From Malus domestica (lineage: Eukaryota > Streptophyta > Magnoliopsida > Rosales > Rosaceae), in the NCBI RefSeq assembly GCF_042453785.1, contig NC_091673.1, positions 7,647,001 through 7,711,000 on the forward strand: 64,000 bases of DNA. The letters run 5' to 3'. Numbering within the stretch: the stretch's first letter is position 1; each line of letters opens with the position of its first letter. Under the pieces are notes generated by a model that did not search any database, was not told the origin of the DNA, and worked only from the letters and a program-made list of their open reading frames with translations. Shown here in pieces: positions 23,337-32,406 of the stretch. The position numbers were made by a program, and so were the translations under genes.

Positions 23337-23673
23337 TGTTTATACCATACTTAGGGCCTCCTATTTAGATCTCGTATAAATACTCGGGGAACTCAAATGT
23401 AATTATGTAATAAAGGAATGGGCAAATATGTAATAAGTGAGGAGCCCTTATTCTATAAAAGGACTTCTCACTCTCCTCATTGAGGGAGGCCAATTCCTAG
23501 GCCCTCTCACCCTCAGAAGCTCTCTCTCACAATCCTCTCAGAAATACAATAATCAGTGTGGACATAGCCCAAACCTTAGAGTGAACCATGATACATCTTG
23601 TGTTATTTACATTACTTGCAGATTCACAGTCGAATTTACGTTGTTCCAAGACCTCCGATTTTGTGCATCAACA
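23337..23673 (+). repeat. 5' LTR of the gene-fragment-carrying element
   Basis: The LTR starts TGTTTATACCATACTTAG and ends TTTTGTGCATCAACA. A TATA-like TTCTATAAAAGGACT lies near 23450-23464, where a promoter is expected. Its sequence repeats at 26644-26981. The open frame running across the LTR downstream of TATA is not a gene. Confidence 0.93.
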
Positions 23674-23693
23674 TTTGATGCCGTCTGTAGGAA
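23674..23693 (+). other. Primer-binding site
   Basis: The sequence TTTGATGCCGTCTGTAGGAA follows the 5' LTR immediately and matches the site next to the 14435-14951 LTR (TTTAGCGCTGTCTGTGGGAA). It is a diverged form of the GGCGCCGTCTGTGGGAA-type tRNA primer site. Confidence 0.75.
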
Positions 23694-23867
23694 TTGACAC
23701 AAAAAACTATGTCGGTTCTCTTTCATTTATTTCACCTCCACCGTGAATCTGCAAAATCTGCAAAAAATTGCAAAGTCTGCAGAAACCCAAGAACCCAAAC
23801 CTTTCCCAGAAAACCCAACGGTTCATACTCTATCTCTCTCTCTCTCATTTATTCAGAAAGATGATGT

Positions 23868-24075
23868 ATTTTGATTCGAAAGATACGTTGGCCATGGTTG
23901 AGGAGCTGAGGGCCAGTTATAATTCCGGCAAGACAAGAAGCTATGAGTGGAGGGGTGTCGCAGCTGAAGAACCTCGTGAAGGTGGCGGAGCACCACGAAC
24001 AAGAGATCGTCGATGATCTTCGCTCTGACCTCTCTAAACCTAAATTTGAAGCTTACGTTCATGAGTTCTTCTAGA
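23868..24075 (+). pseudogene. Captured fragment of an ALDH3-family aldehyde dehydrogenase
   Basis: The sequence encodes FDSKDTLAMVEELRASYNSG followed by KTRSYEWR, then, after one extra G near 23955, VSQLKNLVKVAEHHEQEIVD and DLRSDLSKPKFEAYVHEFF before a stop at about 24073-24075. This corresponds to the N-terminal 70 residues of plant ALDH3 (ALDH3H1-like) enzymes, which oxidise aldehydes to acids. The catalytic Cys and Glu are far downstream and absent. The fragment is continuous across the region and in the sense orientation of the retrotransposon. Identification is from remembered family sequence and is strong because of the YEWR..QL and DLRSDL.KP landmarks. Confidence 0.82.
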
Positions 24076-24459
24076 TCTTCAACGCGGCCCAAGTAAAGTG
24101 TGCACATTTTTCCATCGAAAATGTTTGGTTTAAAGAAGTCTCATTTGAAGGCTGCTAAACATATCACACTGAATTCTGTACATCTGGCGTCCTCTGACTT
24201 AAACGCTTTTGAAGATGCACCAGTTGGACAGAATACAGGCACTGATCCATTCGATGGTCAGCGAGGACAGGAGAAGTTTTCTTCGTATGCATACAAGACT
24301 GTTTTGACTGAGAGGAACAAATACAAGACTGTCAACCCCACCTCCATCCTCTTCAACGCCGACTAGGGCTCCGTTGACCTCTCCATCAACACCAATGACA
24401 ACACACCCATGATCACGCGCCACCTACAACCACGCCACCTGAAACCGGTGAGTTCGTTG
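24076..24459 (+). other. Exon-like sequence of unknown origin inside the retrotransposon
   Basis: An open frame from 24121 encodes MFGLKKSHLKAAKHITLNSV and then an acidic, Asp/Gly-rich stretch (NTGTDPFDGQRGQEKF..), closing with TAG at about 24364. Codon composition is gene-like and different from the AT-rich repeats around it. I do not recognise the source. Because its neighbours on both sides are captured gene pieces, this may be another one. Confidence 0.4.
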
Positions 24460-24579
24460 CGGAATGAGCTCGGTTTGTTTCTGGATGTGAGTCGGGTCGG
24501 GTTCACGGATGAGTTCGTTTCTAAAATGAAGCCTTGGTTCCAAGCGGTTTTCAAGGACATGGAGGAGCTGAATGAATAG
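24460..24579 (+). pseudogene. Captured fragment of plastid glucose-6-phosphate isomerase
   Basis: Reads [20 protein letters not shown] and then [18 protein letters not shown] before a stop. This matches the N-terminal part of the chloroplast phosphoglucose isomerase (family text: [33 protein letters not shown]), the enzyme interconverting glucose-6-phosphate and fructose-6-phosphate for starch synthesis. Only about 38 of roughly 600 residues are present, without active-site residues. It is the second unrelated host gene fragment in the element. Confidence 0.85.
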
Positions 24580-24660
24580 ATCGGAAGCTCCCACACACCC
24601 ACGCAAAAAAGGGTAGCGAGAGCGAAAGAGAGAAAGGCGAAGATAAGTTAAGGTCGGCGA

Positions 24661-24848
24661 CAGCAGGGACGAAGGGAGGGAAGAAGAAAGGAGCGCATCA
24701 AGGTCATGGACATCGCCTCACTGGCGAAGATCCTCCAAGAGCACATCAAGGTCGGTGGCAAGGCCGGTGCTCTCGACGACTCCGTCACCGTCTCTCGTGA
24801 GAAGAACAGGATAACCATCACCTCCGACTCCAACTTCTCCAAAAGATA
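24661..24848 (+). pseudogene. Captured, internally deleted fragment of ribosomal protein L22e
   Basis: The frame at 24705 reads [20 protein letters not shown] then [20 protein letters not shown] and DSNFSKR before a stop, matching the central part of eukaryotic 60S ribosomal protein L22 (eL22). Just upstream, TKGGKKKGA from the protein's N-terminus is present in another frame. The roughly 14 residues that should lie between (around TFTIDC..) are deleted, leaving a frameshift. The absence of an intron across the joined parts suggests an mRNA-derived piece. Confidence 0.87.
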
Positions 24849-24955
24849 ATATTAATGGGATGCATGGTGGGGTGGTGCAGCCCACAACCATGATGATGAT
24901 GGGCCAACAAGTCAGCTCATCCGAATTCAGATCTGGCAGTAACTGTTACGTTTTA
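24849..24955 (+). other. Possible further captured exon fragment
   Basis: Following the L22e piece, a frame reads NINGMHGGVVQPTTMMMMGQ and QVSSSEFRSGSN before a stop. It looks like coding sequence from a Gln/Met/Ser-rich plant protein, but I do not recognise it. It may be a fourth host fragment. Confidence 0.35.
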
Positions 24956-25414
24956 TAGGAGAACATGCAGGAAATGGAAAAGAGAAAGAAAAGCAAAAGA
25001 AGAAAGTAGAAAGAAAAACAATTAAGTGAGATGCGGCACAAAAGCAAAAGACAGAGACGCAGTGGAGAGAAAAGAAGAAAAGCAAAAGATTTTCCTATTA
25101 TTATGATTCCTTCTGTCTGCCAGATTAAGAGACAGAGATAGTGTAGCAGAAAAACACAAGCAAAAGCAAGGAATAAACACCCACACTGCAAAAGCAAGGA
25201 ATAAACACCTCACCAAAGTGATGTGGTTTACTTTCCTTATTTTTGAATGATGTAATTTATTTTTCGTATCTTTCGAGGATATCTATATAAACCCCATCAG
25301 AGGGTAATAATAAAAAAAAACAAAAAAACACAAAAACACAAAAACAAAAACGGCAAAGCCCAAAATAAATGGGCTAGAATGTTGTGTGGAGGGCGAAGGC
25401 CCATAAGCCTAAAA

Positions 25415-25900
25415 TAGCACCAACCAGGTGATCAAAAGTACGCCCAGTACTCCAAAATTATTCAGCAACCTGCCACTATTACCACCAACAAGGTAATCAA
25501 AAGTACGCCCAATACTTCAAATTATACATGAGCATTACTCATGTTAATCATACAAAAACATTCATGAGCATTACTCATGTCAATCATACATAAACATTCA
25601 TGAGCATCACTCATGTCAACATTCATGAGCATCACTCATGTCAACATCCATGAGCATCACTCATGTCAATCAACATAAACATTCATGAGCATCACTCATG
25701 TCAATCAGCTTCAAAAGCTTCATTTACAAAAGCTTTAGCTTCAAAAGCTTCATTTACAGAGCTCCAACTTCAAAAGCCTCATTTACAAAAGTTGTAGCTT
25801 CAAAAGCTTCATTTACAGAGCTCCAACTTCAAAAGCTTCATTTACAAAAACTCTAGCTTCAAAGCTTCACTTGCAAAGCTTCACCTACAAAGCTTCAGTG
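25415..25900. repeat. Three short tandem arrays inside the retrotransposon
   Basis: Array 1 (25418-25525): two copies around CAAAAGTACGCCCAGTACT. Array 2 (25530-25705): five to six copies of a roughly 35-bp unit with CATGAGCATTACTCATGT. Array 3 (25706-25900): copies of AGCTTCAAAAGCTTCATTTA of 28-30 bp. Array 3 resembles the AAGCTT minisatellite of the Tat element at 5.8-6.4 kb, and array 1 its ACCAACCAGGTGAT repeats. This ties the non-autonomous element to that family. Confidence 0.75.
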
Positions 25901-26069
25901 CAGGGTATACAAATACCGCCTCCGAACAATCACCACTTCGGCCCATACATGGATTCAATTTGAAGTCTCCAGCCAACAGACTCTATTGACCGAAGACTTG
26001 GGGGACTACATTATACACCATATATTGGGCCTCAACTGGGCCTCATGAAAAATACTTGGGGGACTTAGC

Positions 26070-26430
26070 CCATTATTTATGTATTGAGAAGCGAGCCCTT
26101 ATTCTATAAAAGGGACTCCTCACTTTCATTAGAGAGCATCTATTATTCATGTACTGAGGAGCGAGCCCTTATTTTATAAAAGGGACTCCCTCATTTTCAT
26201 TAGAGAGCATCACCGCCAGCTAAGCAACCACCTCGCCACGAGCATCACTCATAACCCATCACTTATGTATTGAGGAGAGAGCCCTTATTTTATAAAAGGG
26301 ACTCCCTCACCATCATTGGAGAGCATCGCCGCCTACTGAGCAACCGCCTCGCCGCGAGTATCAACTCTAGCCCATCATTTATGTATTGAGGAGCGAGCCC
26401 TTATTCTATAAAAGGGACTCCCTCACCTTC
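26070..26430 (+). repeat. Four tandem LTR-like promoter units
   Basis: Four units of 70-120 bp start near 26071, 26140, 26247 and 26369. Each carries TTATGTATTGAGGAGCGAGC, CTTATTCTATAAAAGGGACT and mostly a GAGAGCATC end. The core is nearly the same as the LTR promoter region (AGTGAGGAGCCCTTATTCTA then TAAAAGGAC). The array therefore multiplies a TATA-containing segment of the LTR inside the element body, 200-570 bp before the 3' LTR. Confidence 0.8.
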
Positions 26431-26643
26431 AACGCCACAAGCCGAGCCAACCAAGGCAACATAAGCCAGAAGCAGAGCAGCCTCGCAACATGTGCAACTT
26501 CTAGTTGAGCATCATTTCACTTTGAGCACCGCCTCATATCCAGTATCAGTTCAAGACGACATCTAGTTACTTCGGCCCACACATGGACTGAATTTCAAGT
26601 CTCTAGCCAAAAGACTCTCTTGACTGAAAACTTAGGGGACTAC

Positions 26644-26981
26644 TGTTTATACCATACTTAGGGCCTCCGTATTTAGATCTCGTATAAATACTCGGGGGAC
26701 TCAAATGTAATTATGTAATAAATGAAGGGGCAAATATGTAATAAGTGATGAGCTCTTATTCTATAAAAGGACTCCTCACTCTCCTCATTGAGAGAGGCCA
26801 ATTCCTAGGCCCTCTCACCCTCAGAAGCTCTCTCTCACAATCCTCTCAGAAATACAATAATCAGTGTGGACGTAGCCCAAACCTTGGGGTGAACCATGAT
26901 ACATCTTGTGTTATTTACATTACTTGCAGATTCACGGTCGGATTTACGTTGTTCCAAGACCTCCGGTTTTGTGCATCAACA
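26644..26981 (+). repeat. 3' LTR of the gene-fragment-carrying element
   Basis: It repeats 23337-23673 with about 15 substitutions and one indel, preceded by the polypurine tract CTTAGGGGACTAC and followed by the target duplication AGTTT at 26982-26986. The TATA-like TTCTATAAAAGGACT is conserved near 26757. Confidence 0.93.
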
Positions 26982-27119
26982 AGTTTGTACTTCTTTACTT
27001 TTTAAACATTTTCCTTGTACATACATTTATGTTTATTTAAATAAATTATTTTTCTCTTAATTGCAATTTAATTTTATTACAAAATTTATAAAAAAAAACA
27101 AAATTTAAAAATTAAATTT

Positions 27120-27480
27120 TAAAAAAAAATTATTTTTGCGCGACGAATTCCTTCGTCTCGTAATATTATAACGACTAACAATGCTTCGTCACGCAAATGT
27201 AAACTGTCGTCGCGCAAAGTTTCGAGAGACGAATACTAGTCGTCTCACGCTTGTATTTTGGTATTTTATGTGACAAACACATTCGTTCCTATAAATTTTG
27301 TGCGACAAAGGCTAAACCATTGCGCCATGTTTTTGCGACCAATGCTATTTTTCGTCGCGTAAAGTCTTTCTTCACGATCTTTGCGCGACGAAGTTTCCGT
27401 CACGCAAACATTTGTGCAACGGAATGACACTTTGCGCGACCAACTTTTGTGCGTCGCGCAAATAGTTTAAGTGGTGGGTA
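27120..27480. repeat. CACTA subterminal repeat cluster
   Basis: At least ten direct and inverted copies of TTTGCGCGACGAA-like motifs occur, for example GCGCGACGAATTC, CGTCGCGCAAAG, TTTGCGCGACGAAG and GTGCGTCGCGCAAATAG. This density is typical of the transposase-binding subterminal regions of CACTA elements, so the right end of the CACTA should be at or shortly after 27470. An exact CACTA...TAGTG terminus was not found; the nearest is an AGTGGTG at about 27471. Confidence 0.65.
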
Positions 27481-28380
27481 TATATATAGTAGGGTTATGT
27501 GATATCATATGAGAATCGTAGTTAGGTTTGCTAGGGTTTGAATGTGGCCTACACTGGCTTGGGTCACACGTCTCTGCACCCTTATTTTGTGTTATGCTGT
27601 ATGCATGAATATTGTGGTCTCATGTTCTATTTTATGGTTCCAGAGTGTAAAATGCATAAATGTACCTCCAGTACTAGTTGTGATACACACAATAACTTTA
27701 TCATGTACGCCGTATTAGATATGTTTGATCGTGTTATAACAGTATCACGCACGTCGTACTATATATATTTGGTCATGTTATAATTGTATCACATACGTCG
27801 TGTTATTAGTTTAACCCGATTAAGGGTTCAACTGGTAAAGACAGCATCATAGAGGATGAGAACAAACACCACCGATAATTATTTTTCATTTGCTATTGAA
27901 ATTTGAGTTCCACAAGTTATGATATGTACACAAAGATGAAGAAAACGAAGAAGGAAATTGTTGTAACAGGTTCGGTCCTGACACACTTGGGCCTTTATGT
28001 AAATCCAACAAAATTCAGGACCGCCTCTCAGCCACGGGTTCCCTTATTCGACGTCGTATTCGTCCTATCCAACCAAACAAGAAATGTTGAATATGAGATT
28101 TTTCAGTGAGTCCTAAACACATGACGAACACCACATGTCATTATACAATTAGAGATAAAAAAAAATTTGAACAAATGATATTATCTACACTAATGAGGTG
28201 AGGGATTGCACTAAACCTTACAATGGGCAGCAACAGTATGGTTCAAATTCGTCTTTGGCGAAAATCAAACATAAAACCTCTCATTTACAAGTGAAAAGAT
28301 ACCATTAAACCGTAATAGTAAGTGACGGAAGAAAGTTTTTTATTCTAGCGTTTCTTCAATTGTATAATGACATAGGTCTG
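27481..28380. other. Intergenic, no gene recognised
   Basis: This is the border between the transposon block and the gene-rich half. Only short ORFs without recognisable motifs are present, and sequence is AT-rich with no clear repeat structure. I see nothing supportable. Confidence 0.6.
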
Positions 28381-28394
28381 GACTATGTTTTGAG

Positions 28395-28584
28395 GGGGAA
28401 GAGATCCTCTTTGGATCTCTCCCACCAAAGCCACCAAGTCCAATAATCTAGACTTTTGAAATTTGATCCAATAGCTACAAATAGAGGGTCGCTTAAAAAG
28501 TTATAATAATTTTAATGATTGGATCAAATTTCAAATGCTCGAATGATTGGACTTGATGGTTTTGGTGTGAGAGGATCTCTTCCC
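28395..28584. mobile_element. 190-bp MITE with 8-bp target duplication (hAT-like)
   Basis: The ends are GGGGAAGAGATCCTC and its complement (GAGGATCTCTTCCC). The arms stay complementary for about 75 bp, including CCACCAAGTCC / GGACTTGATGG and TTTGAAATTTGATCCAAT / ATTGGATCAAATTTCAAA. The direct repeat GTTTTGAG flanks it at 28387-28394 and 28585-28592. An 8-bp duplication fits the hAT superfamily. It lies about 400 bp upstream of the MAD2 start codon. Confidence 0.8.
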
Positions 28585-28748
28585 GTTTTGAGTACACTGA
28601 AAAACCTCTCGTATTTGTTTTCATTCAGATTACACTTTTCGTTCTTGGCCTCGTTACGTGGCAGCACACATGGCCCGCTGACGCTGGAATCTAAAGAGCC
28701 GGCCCACTTCCATAATTTCATACCAGAAAATGGCGCAAATTTAAAAAA

Positions 28749-28806
28749 GTTACCGTTAGCCCCCGGACGGACGGAATAACAAAAAATAAAAAAACTAGCC
28801 GTTGCA
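28749..28806. promoter_or_regulatory. Two MSA-like AACGG elements upstream of MAD2
   Basis: On the minus strand, 28760-28749 reads GCTAACGGTAAC and 28806-28796 reads TGCAACGGCTA. Both contain the AACGG core of the mitosis-specific activator element (consensus YCYAACGGYYA) bound by three-repeat MYB factors in plants. They are 180-235 bp upstream of the start codon of a mitotic gene, where G2/M activation would be expected. Confidence 0.45.
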
Positions 28807-28983
28807 TTTGCACTATTTTACTTTTAGTCGATTTTCTCAAAGCCCTAAAATCTATTTCTTCAGCCTCCTCATCGCGGACAACTCAAAAACCTCTTTTTAT
28901 TCTCTGGAAAGTTCAGTATTTTCTTTCTTGCCAAACAAAAAGTTGGGTAGAATCTTTACTGGGTTTGGAAGCGCATCGTAGTA

Positions 28984-30258
28984 ATGGCTTCAAAAACAGC
29001 GACCAAAGATATCATCACTCTGCGTGGCTCTGCCGCCATTGTCAGCGAGTTCTTCGGTAGTTTTATCATCGATTGGATTTGATTCTCATTTTTCTTTGTT
29101 GGGTATTTTTCGGTTTCCGAGAAATCTTTGTCTGATCTCTGTGTTTTGTGTTTTTTCTGCGTTTGTTCTTTCAGGATATTCAGCAAACAGGTAATGGGCA
29201 TGGGATATTGGTCTTTGATCTTGTTGTTTGTGTTATCTTTTTTTGTGCTTGCTTCATTTGGGATATGTATTTATTGGATATTGAAGTTAATGTTGGTTGG
29301 AATTTTGGGTATTCTTTTAGTATTCTGTACAATCGAGGAGTGTATCCTGAGGAAAGCTTTGTGAAGGTGAAGAAATATGGATTGCCAATGTTGCTTACTC
29401 AAGACGAGGGCCTCAAATCCTTCATTGCAAACCTAACTGCCCAGCTTTCTGGTACTTTTCTACCCTTTTTGGGTCTAATTTATTTTAGTACGTTGATACC
29501 GAAAAGTTTGACACGATGTACTTATTCATTTTGTAAAGAATGGCTGGAATCTGGAAAGTTACAGAGAGTTGTTCTGGTCATAATGAGCAAGGCCACCAGT
29601 GAGGTTCTGGAGAGGTGGAACTTCAGCATTGAGACCGACAGTGAGGTCGTTGAGAAGGGGTAATTCAATTCAATTTTGGATTATATTTAGTCCCCCGTGT
29701 TGCATGAAACTACAGTTTGTTTTATTCATTTCTAAATCATGTTTCATTGTTTTGTTATGTTTGATTTAAGCATGTCGAGGGAAAAGAGTGACAAGGAAAT
29801 CATGAGGGAGATTCAAGCGATCATGAGACAGATTGCTTCGAGCATCACTTACTTGCCATGCCTTGATGAACCCTGTAAGACAAACACACTCACTTATCCA
29901 AATGATTTACTTATTCATATTGGTATTCATCATGTTCATTTATTCGATTGCTTGCTTTAGGTGTGTTTGATGTGTTGGCGTACACGGATAAAGATGTTGC
30001 AGTCCCATTCACTTGGATCGAGAGTGATCCGAAACTGATTACAAATCCAGAAATAGTGAAACTGCATTCCTTTGACACCAAGGCAAGTTCAAGAAGTTGC
30101 ATTCCCATTTCATTATTTTCATTCATTTAGAAATCTCTTCACCATAAAAAAGGAAAAATGCTTTTGTTGCTGACAGTTAATTTGTTTGCTGGATCATGCA
30201 GATCCACAAGGTTGACACTCTAGTGTCGTACAAGAACGACGAATGGGACGAGCAGTAA
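28984..30258 (+). CDS. MAD2: Spindle assembly checkpoint protein MAD2
   Basis: MAD2 is the HORMA-domain protein that, bound to CDC20, restrains the anaphase-promoting complex until kinetochores are attached. Seven coding exons are inferred: 28984-29056, 29175-29190, 29321-29451, 29539-29659, 29771-29874, 29961-30082, 30202-30258, summing to 624 nt (207 residues plus stop; the Arabidopsis protein is about the same length). Landmarks are MASKTATKDIITLRGSAAIV, EESFVKVKKYGLPMLL, RVVLVIMSKATSEVLERWNF, SDKEIMREIQAIMRQIASS and the C-terminal safety-belt ending VDTLVSYKNDEWDEQ. Exon 2 is only 16 nt, and intron 6 begins GC (AAG/GCAAGT) rather than GT. All phases close correctly, so the gene looks intact. 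Confidence 0.95.
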
Positions 30259-31190
30259 GGAGAGGAGGGGGATGGTAACCAGTATTAATGTTTCGTGGAC
30301 TTTTGGTATTGTGAATCTTTTATTCACAATTTGTTACAACGGTTGGGACGAGGATGAGAAATTGTGTACTGAACTATCCGTAAGATGTGTTTCCGTCTTG
30401 ATGTTTTTGACGTGGGTGTTGGATGTATAATTGTATGTTGGTGGGTGGAACGCGTGTTTTGAGTTGTATTCATTTCGTACCAGACAAGTCATCGAATGTG
30501 TTAGCTTTCATATATAAAAACAGATTCTGTTGTTCCCATGTTCTTCGAAATGCAGCACACACAAATCACTTAAATCGCATGAAACAACTCACTAATGTTT
30601 CTGCTTTCAGCATATGCTGGGCCCAATAAAATGGTACCAAATTTTTGAATTGGTGGGAAAGTAAATTTTGTTCCAATGAAGATGTGTAAATTTGACATTT
30701 ATACTTCCGGGAGATGTAAATTAAATTTGGATTTGTCTCAATGGAGATGTAAATTAATTTGGGCTCTAAAAAAAAGGGTAAATTCACAATCTATTAAATA
30801 TTTACTACATCTTTCGTCCAAGATGAATATATTTTATTTTTCTCAAAAAAATTGCTCATGGGAGAGTTTTCCAACCAACAAGAAATGTATTATGTGTTAC
30901 ACATCTCTATTTGGAGATGCTCCAAGGAAAACTTGAACAAGGTCACACCATGTAAAATGATGTTACTGATACACTAGTTATGATGTGTGCACGATAAAAT
31001 ATATGCACAATAGATACCAGTGGATTTGGACTACTACATGTCGGTGTGACAGTCTTACTGAAAAGTTTACCCATGAGTGACCACCAATAAGGAAAATTAA
31101 GACCACCCATACTAGTCGGTTGGAAAATTATATTAACAGAAAATTAAAGGTTTAGGAGCCGTTTAATGACCAAAAAATGAATTAATTGAA
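30259..31190. other. MAD2 3' region and intergenic DNA
   Basis: The first 200-300 bp are probably the MAD2 3' untranslated region. At about 30640-30925 there is AT-rich, repeat-like sequence with AGATGTAAATT motifs, ending TTGGAGATGCTCC. It resembles 40105-40135 (GAGCATCTCTAATAGGAGAT) and could be a decayed MITE. There is no coding evidence. Confidence 0.4.
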
Positions 31191-32097
31191 GAGTAAACTG
31201 TCGGTTTACCCCCTGAACTTTCATCTCACTTTCGATTTCCCCCCTGAACTTTTCCATTGGAAAATTAAGGACTCAAACTAATTTTTTTAGCCAATTTGCC
31301 CCCTACCGTTAGTTTTTCATATATTCCATCCATATTTCCGTTAAGTGAGACCATGTGCACAACATGTGAGGGTAGTTAAGTTATTTCACTCTTAAAAATG
31401 ATTAAAAAACTAAAAATAATAAAAAAAGCAAAACTTTCCCTCTATTTTTTCCCGCTAATTCCTATCCTCGATTTTATTTTTCCCTCTCATTCCTATGCAT
31501 GAGAAATGACATATGGTGTTATTGTCTACCATTTTTATTTTCTCTAACAAATTAATAATTTGACAAATGATAATGGTGCTATTGTCTCCAAAGCAGTGCA
31601 TTAATATAAGAAACCCTAGTCTTTTTTATGGACATGTTTCTTATATTAATGCACTGCTTTGGAGACAATAACACCATAAGCATTTGTCAAATTATTAATT
31701 TGTTAGAGAAAATAAAAATGGTAGTACATGCTTCAAAAAAAAGATTAACTTAGCTACTTATGAAGACAATAACACCATATGTTATTTCTCATGCATAGGA
31801 ATGAGAGGGAAAATTAAAATTGAGGATAGGAATTAGTGGGAAAAAATAGAGGGAAAATTATTATTATTATTTATTTTCAGTTTTTAATCATTTTTAAATT
31901 GAAATGACTTAACTATCCTCACATGTTATGCACATGGTCTCACTTAACGGAAATATGGATGGAATATATGAAAAACTAACGGTAGGGGGCAAATTGGCTA
32001 AAAAAATTAGTTTGAGTCCTTAATTTTCCAATAGAAAAGTTCAGGGGGGAAATCGAAAGTGAGGTGAAAGTTCAGGGGGTAAACCGACAGTTTACCC
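31191..32097. mobile_element. Mutator-like foldback element with 9-bp target duplication
   Basis: The element begins GAGTAAACTGTCGGTTTACC and ends with the complement GGTAAACCGACAGTTTACCC. The two halves are complementary along nearly the whole 907 bp, with the turn near 31625-31640. The direct repeat TTAATTGAA (9 bp) flanks it at 31182-31190 and 32098-32106, the length made by Mutator-like transposases. It encodes no protein, so it is a non-autonomous MULE/MITE with very long terminal inverted repeats. It lies between the ends of MAD2 and the trihelix gene, whose stop codon is 310 bp away. Confidence 0.88.
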
Positions 32098-32406
32098 TTA
32101 ATTGAAAACGAAATGGTTAGCAAAAGGCACCTTGATTTGTAAAAAAACAATAAAAAAAGGGAAGCAGAAGAACCGTAAGACATAAATGAACATGAACATG
32201 AAAGGAGGTAATGATGTGTAGAAGAGTAGAAACTTGTTTGTAACTTCAAACGTACATAATTACAAACAGCAGAGGCCACTGTGCAAGGATAAAATCGTCT
32301 TTGACCTGCCATAATACACAATGTGCAGCACTGAACAAAAAGAGGGTCCATAAACCATCCACTATTACATTGAGAAGGGAACATTACAAGGGCACGTTTG
32401 GTACCC

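Larger units (their letters stand above)
23337..26981 (+). mobile_element. Non-autonomous LTR retrotransposon carrying host gene fragments
   Basis: The element is complete: 5' LTR 23337-23673, primer site from 23674, polypurine tract ending at 26643 (CTTAGGGGACTAC) and 3' LTR 26644-26981. It is flanked by the 5-bp direct repeat AGTTT (23332-23336 and 26982-26986). The LTRs differ at roughly 15 of 337 positions by eye, so it is fairly young. The 2.97-kb interior has no gag or pol. Instead it holds pieces of an ALDH3 gene, plastid glucose-6-phosphate isomerase and ribosomal protein L22e, all in sense orientation and intronless, then several tandem repeats. It must depend on enzymes from a Tat-like autonomous partner. 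Confidence 0.92.

Noticed and set aside
23437-23697. 86-codon ORF beginning in the 5' LTR, repeated at 26745
   Set aside because: It lies within the LTR downstream of the TATA box in both copies, is not conserved at its end and contains the primer-binding site.
29128-29663. Long plus-strand ORFs over MAD2 introns
   Set aside because: They are intron read-through frames. Splice sites and family alignment give a better seven-exon model.
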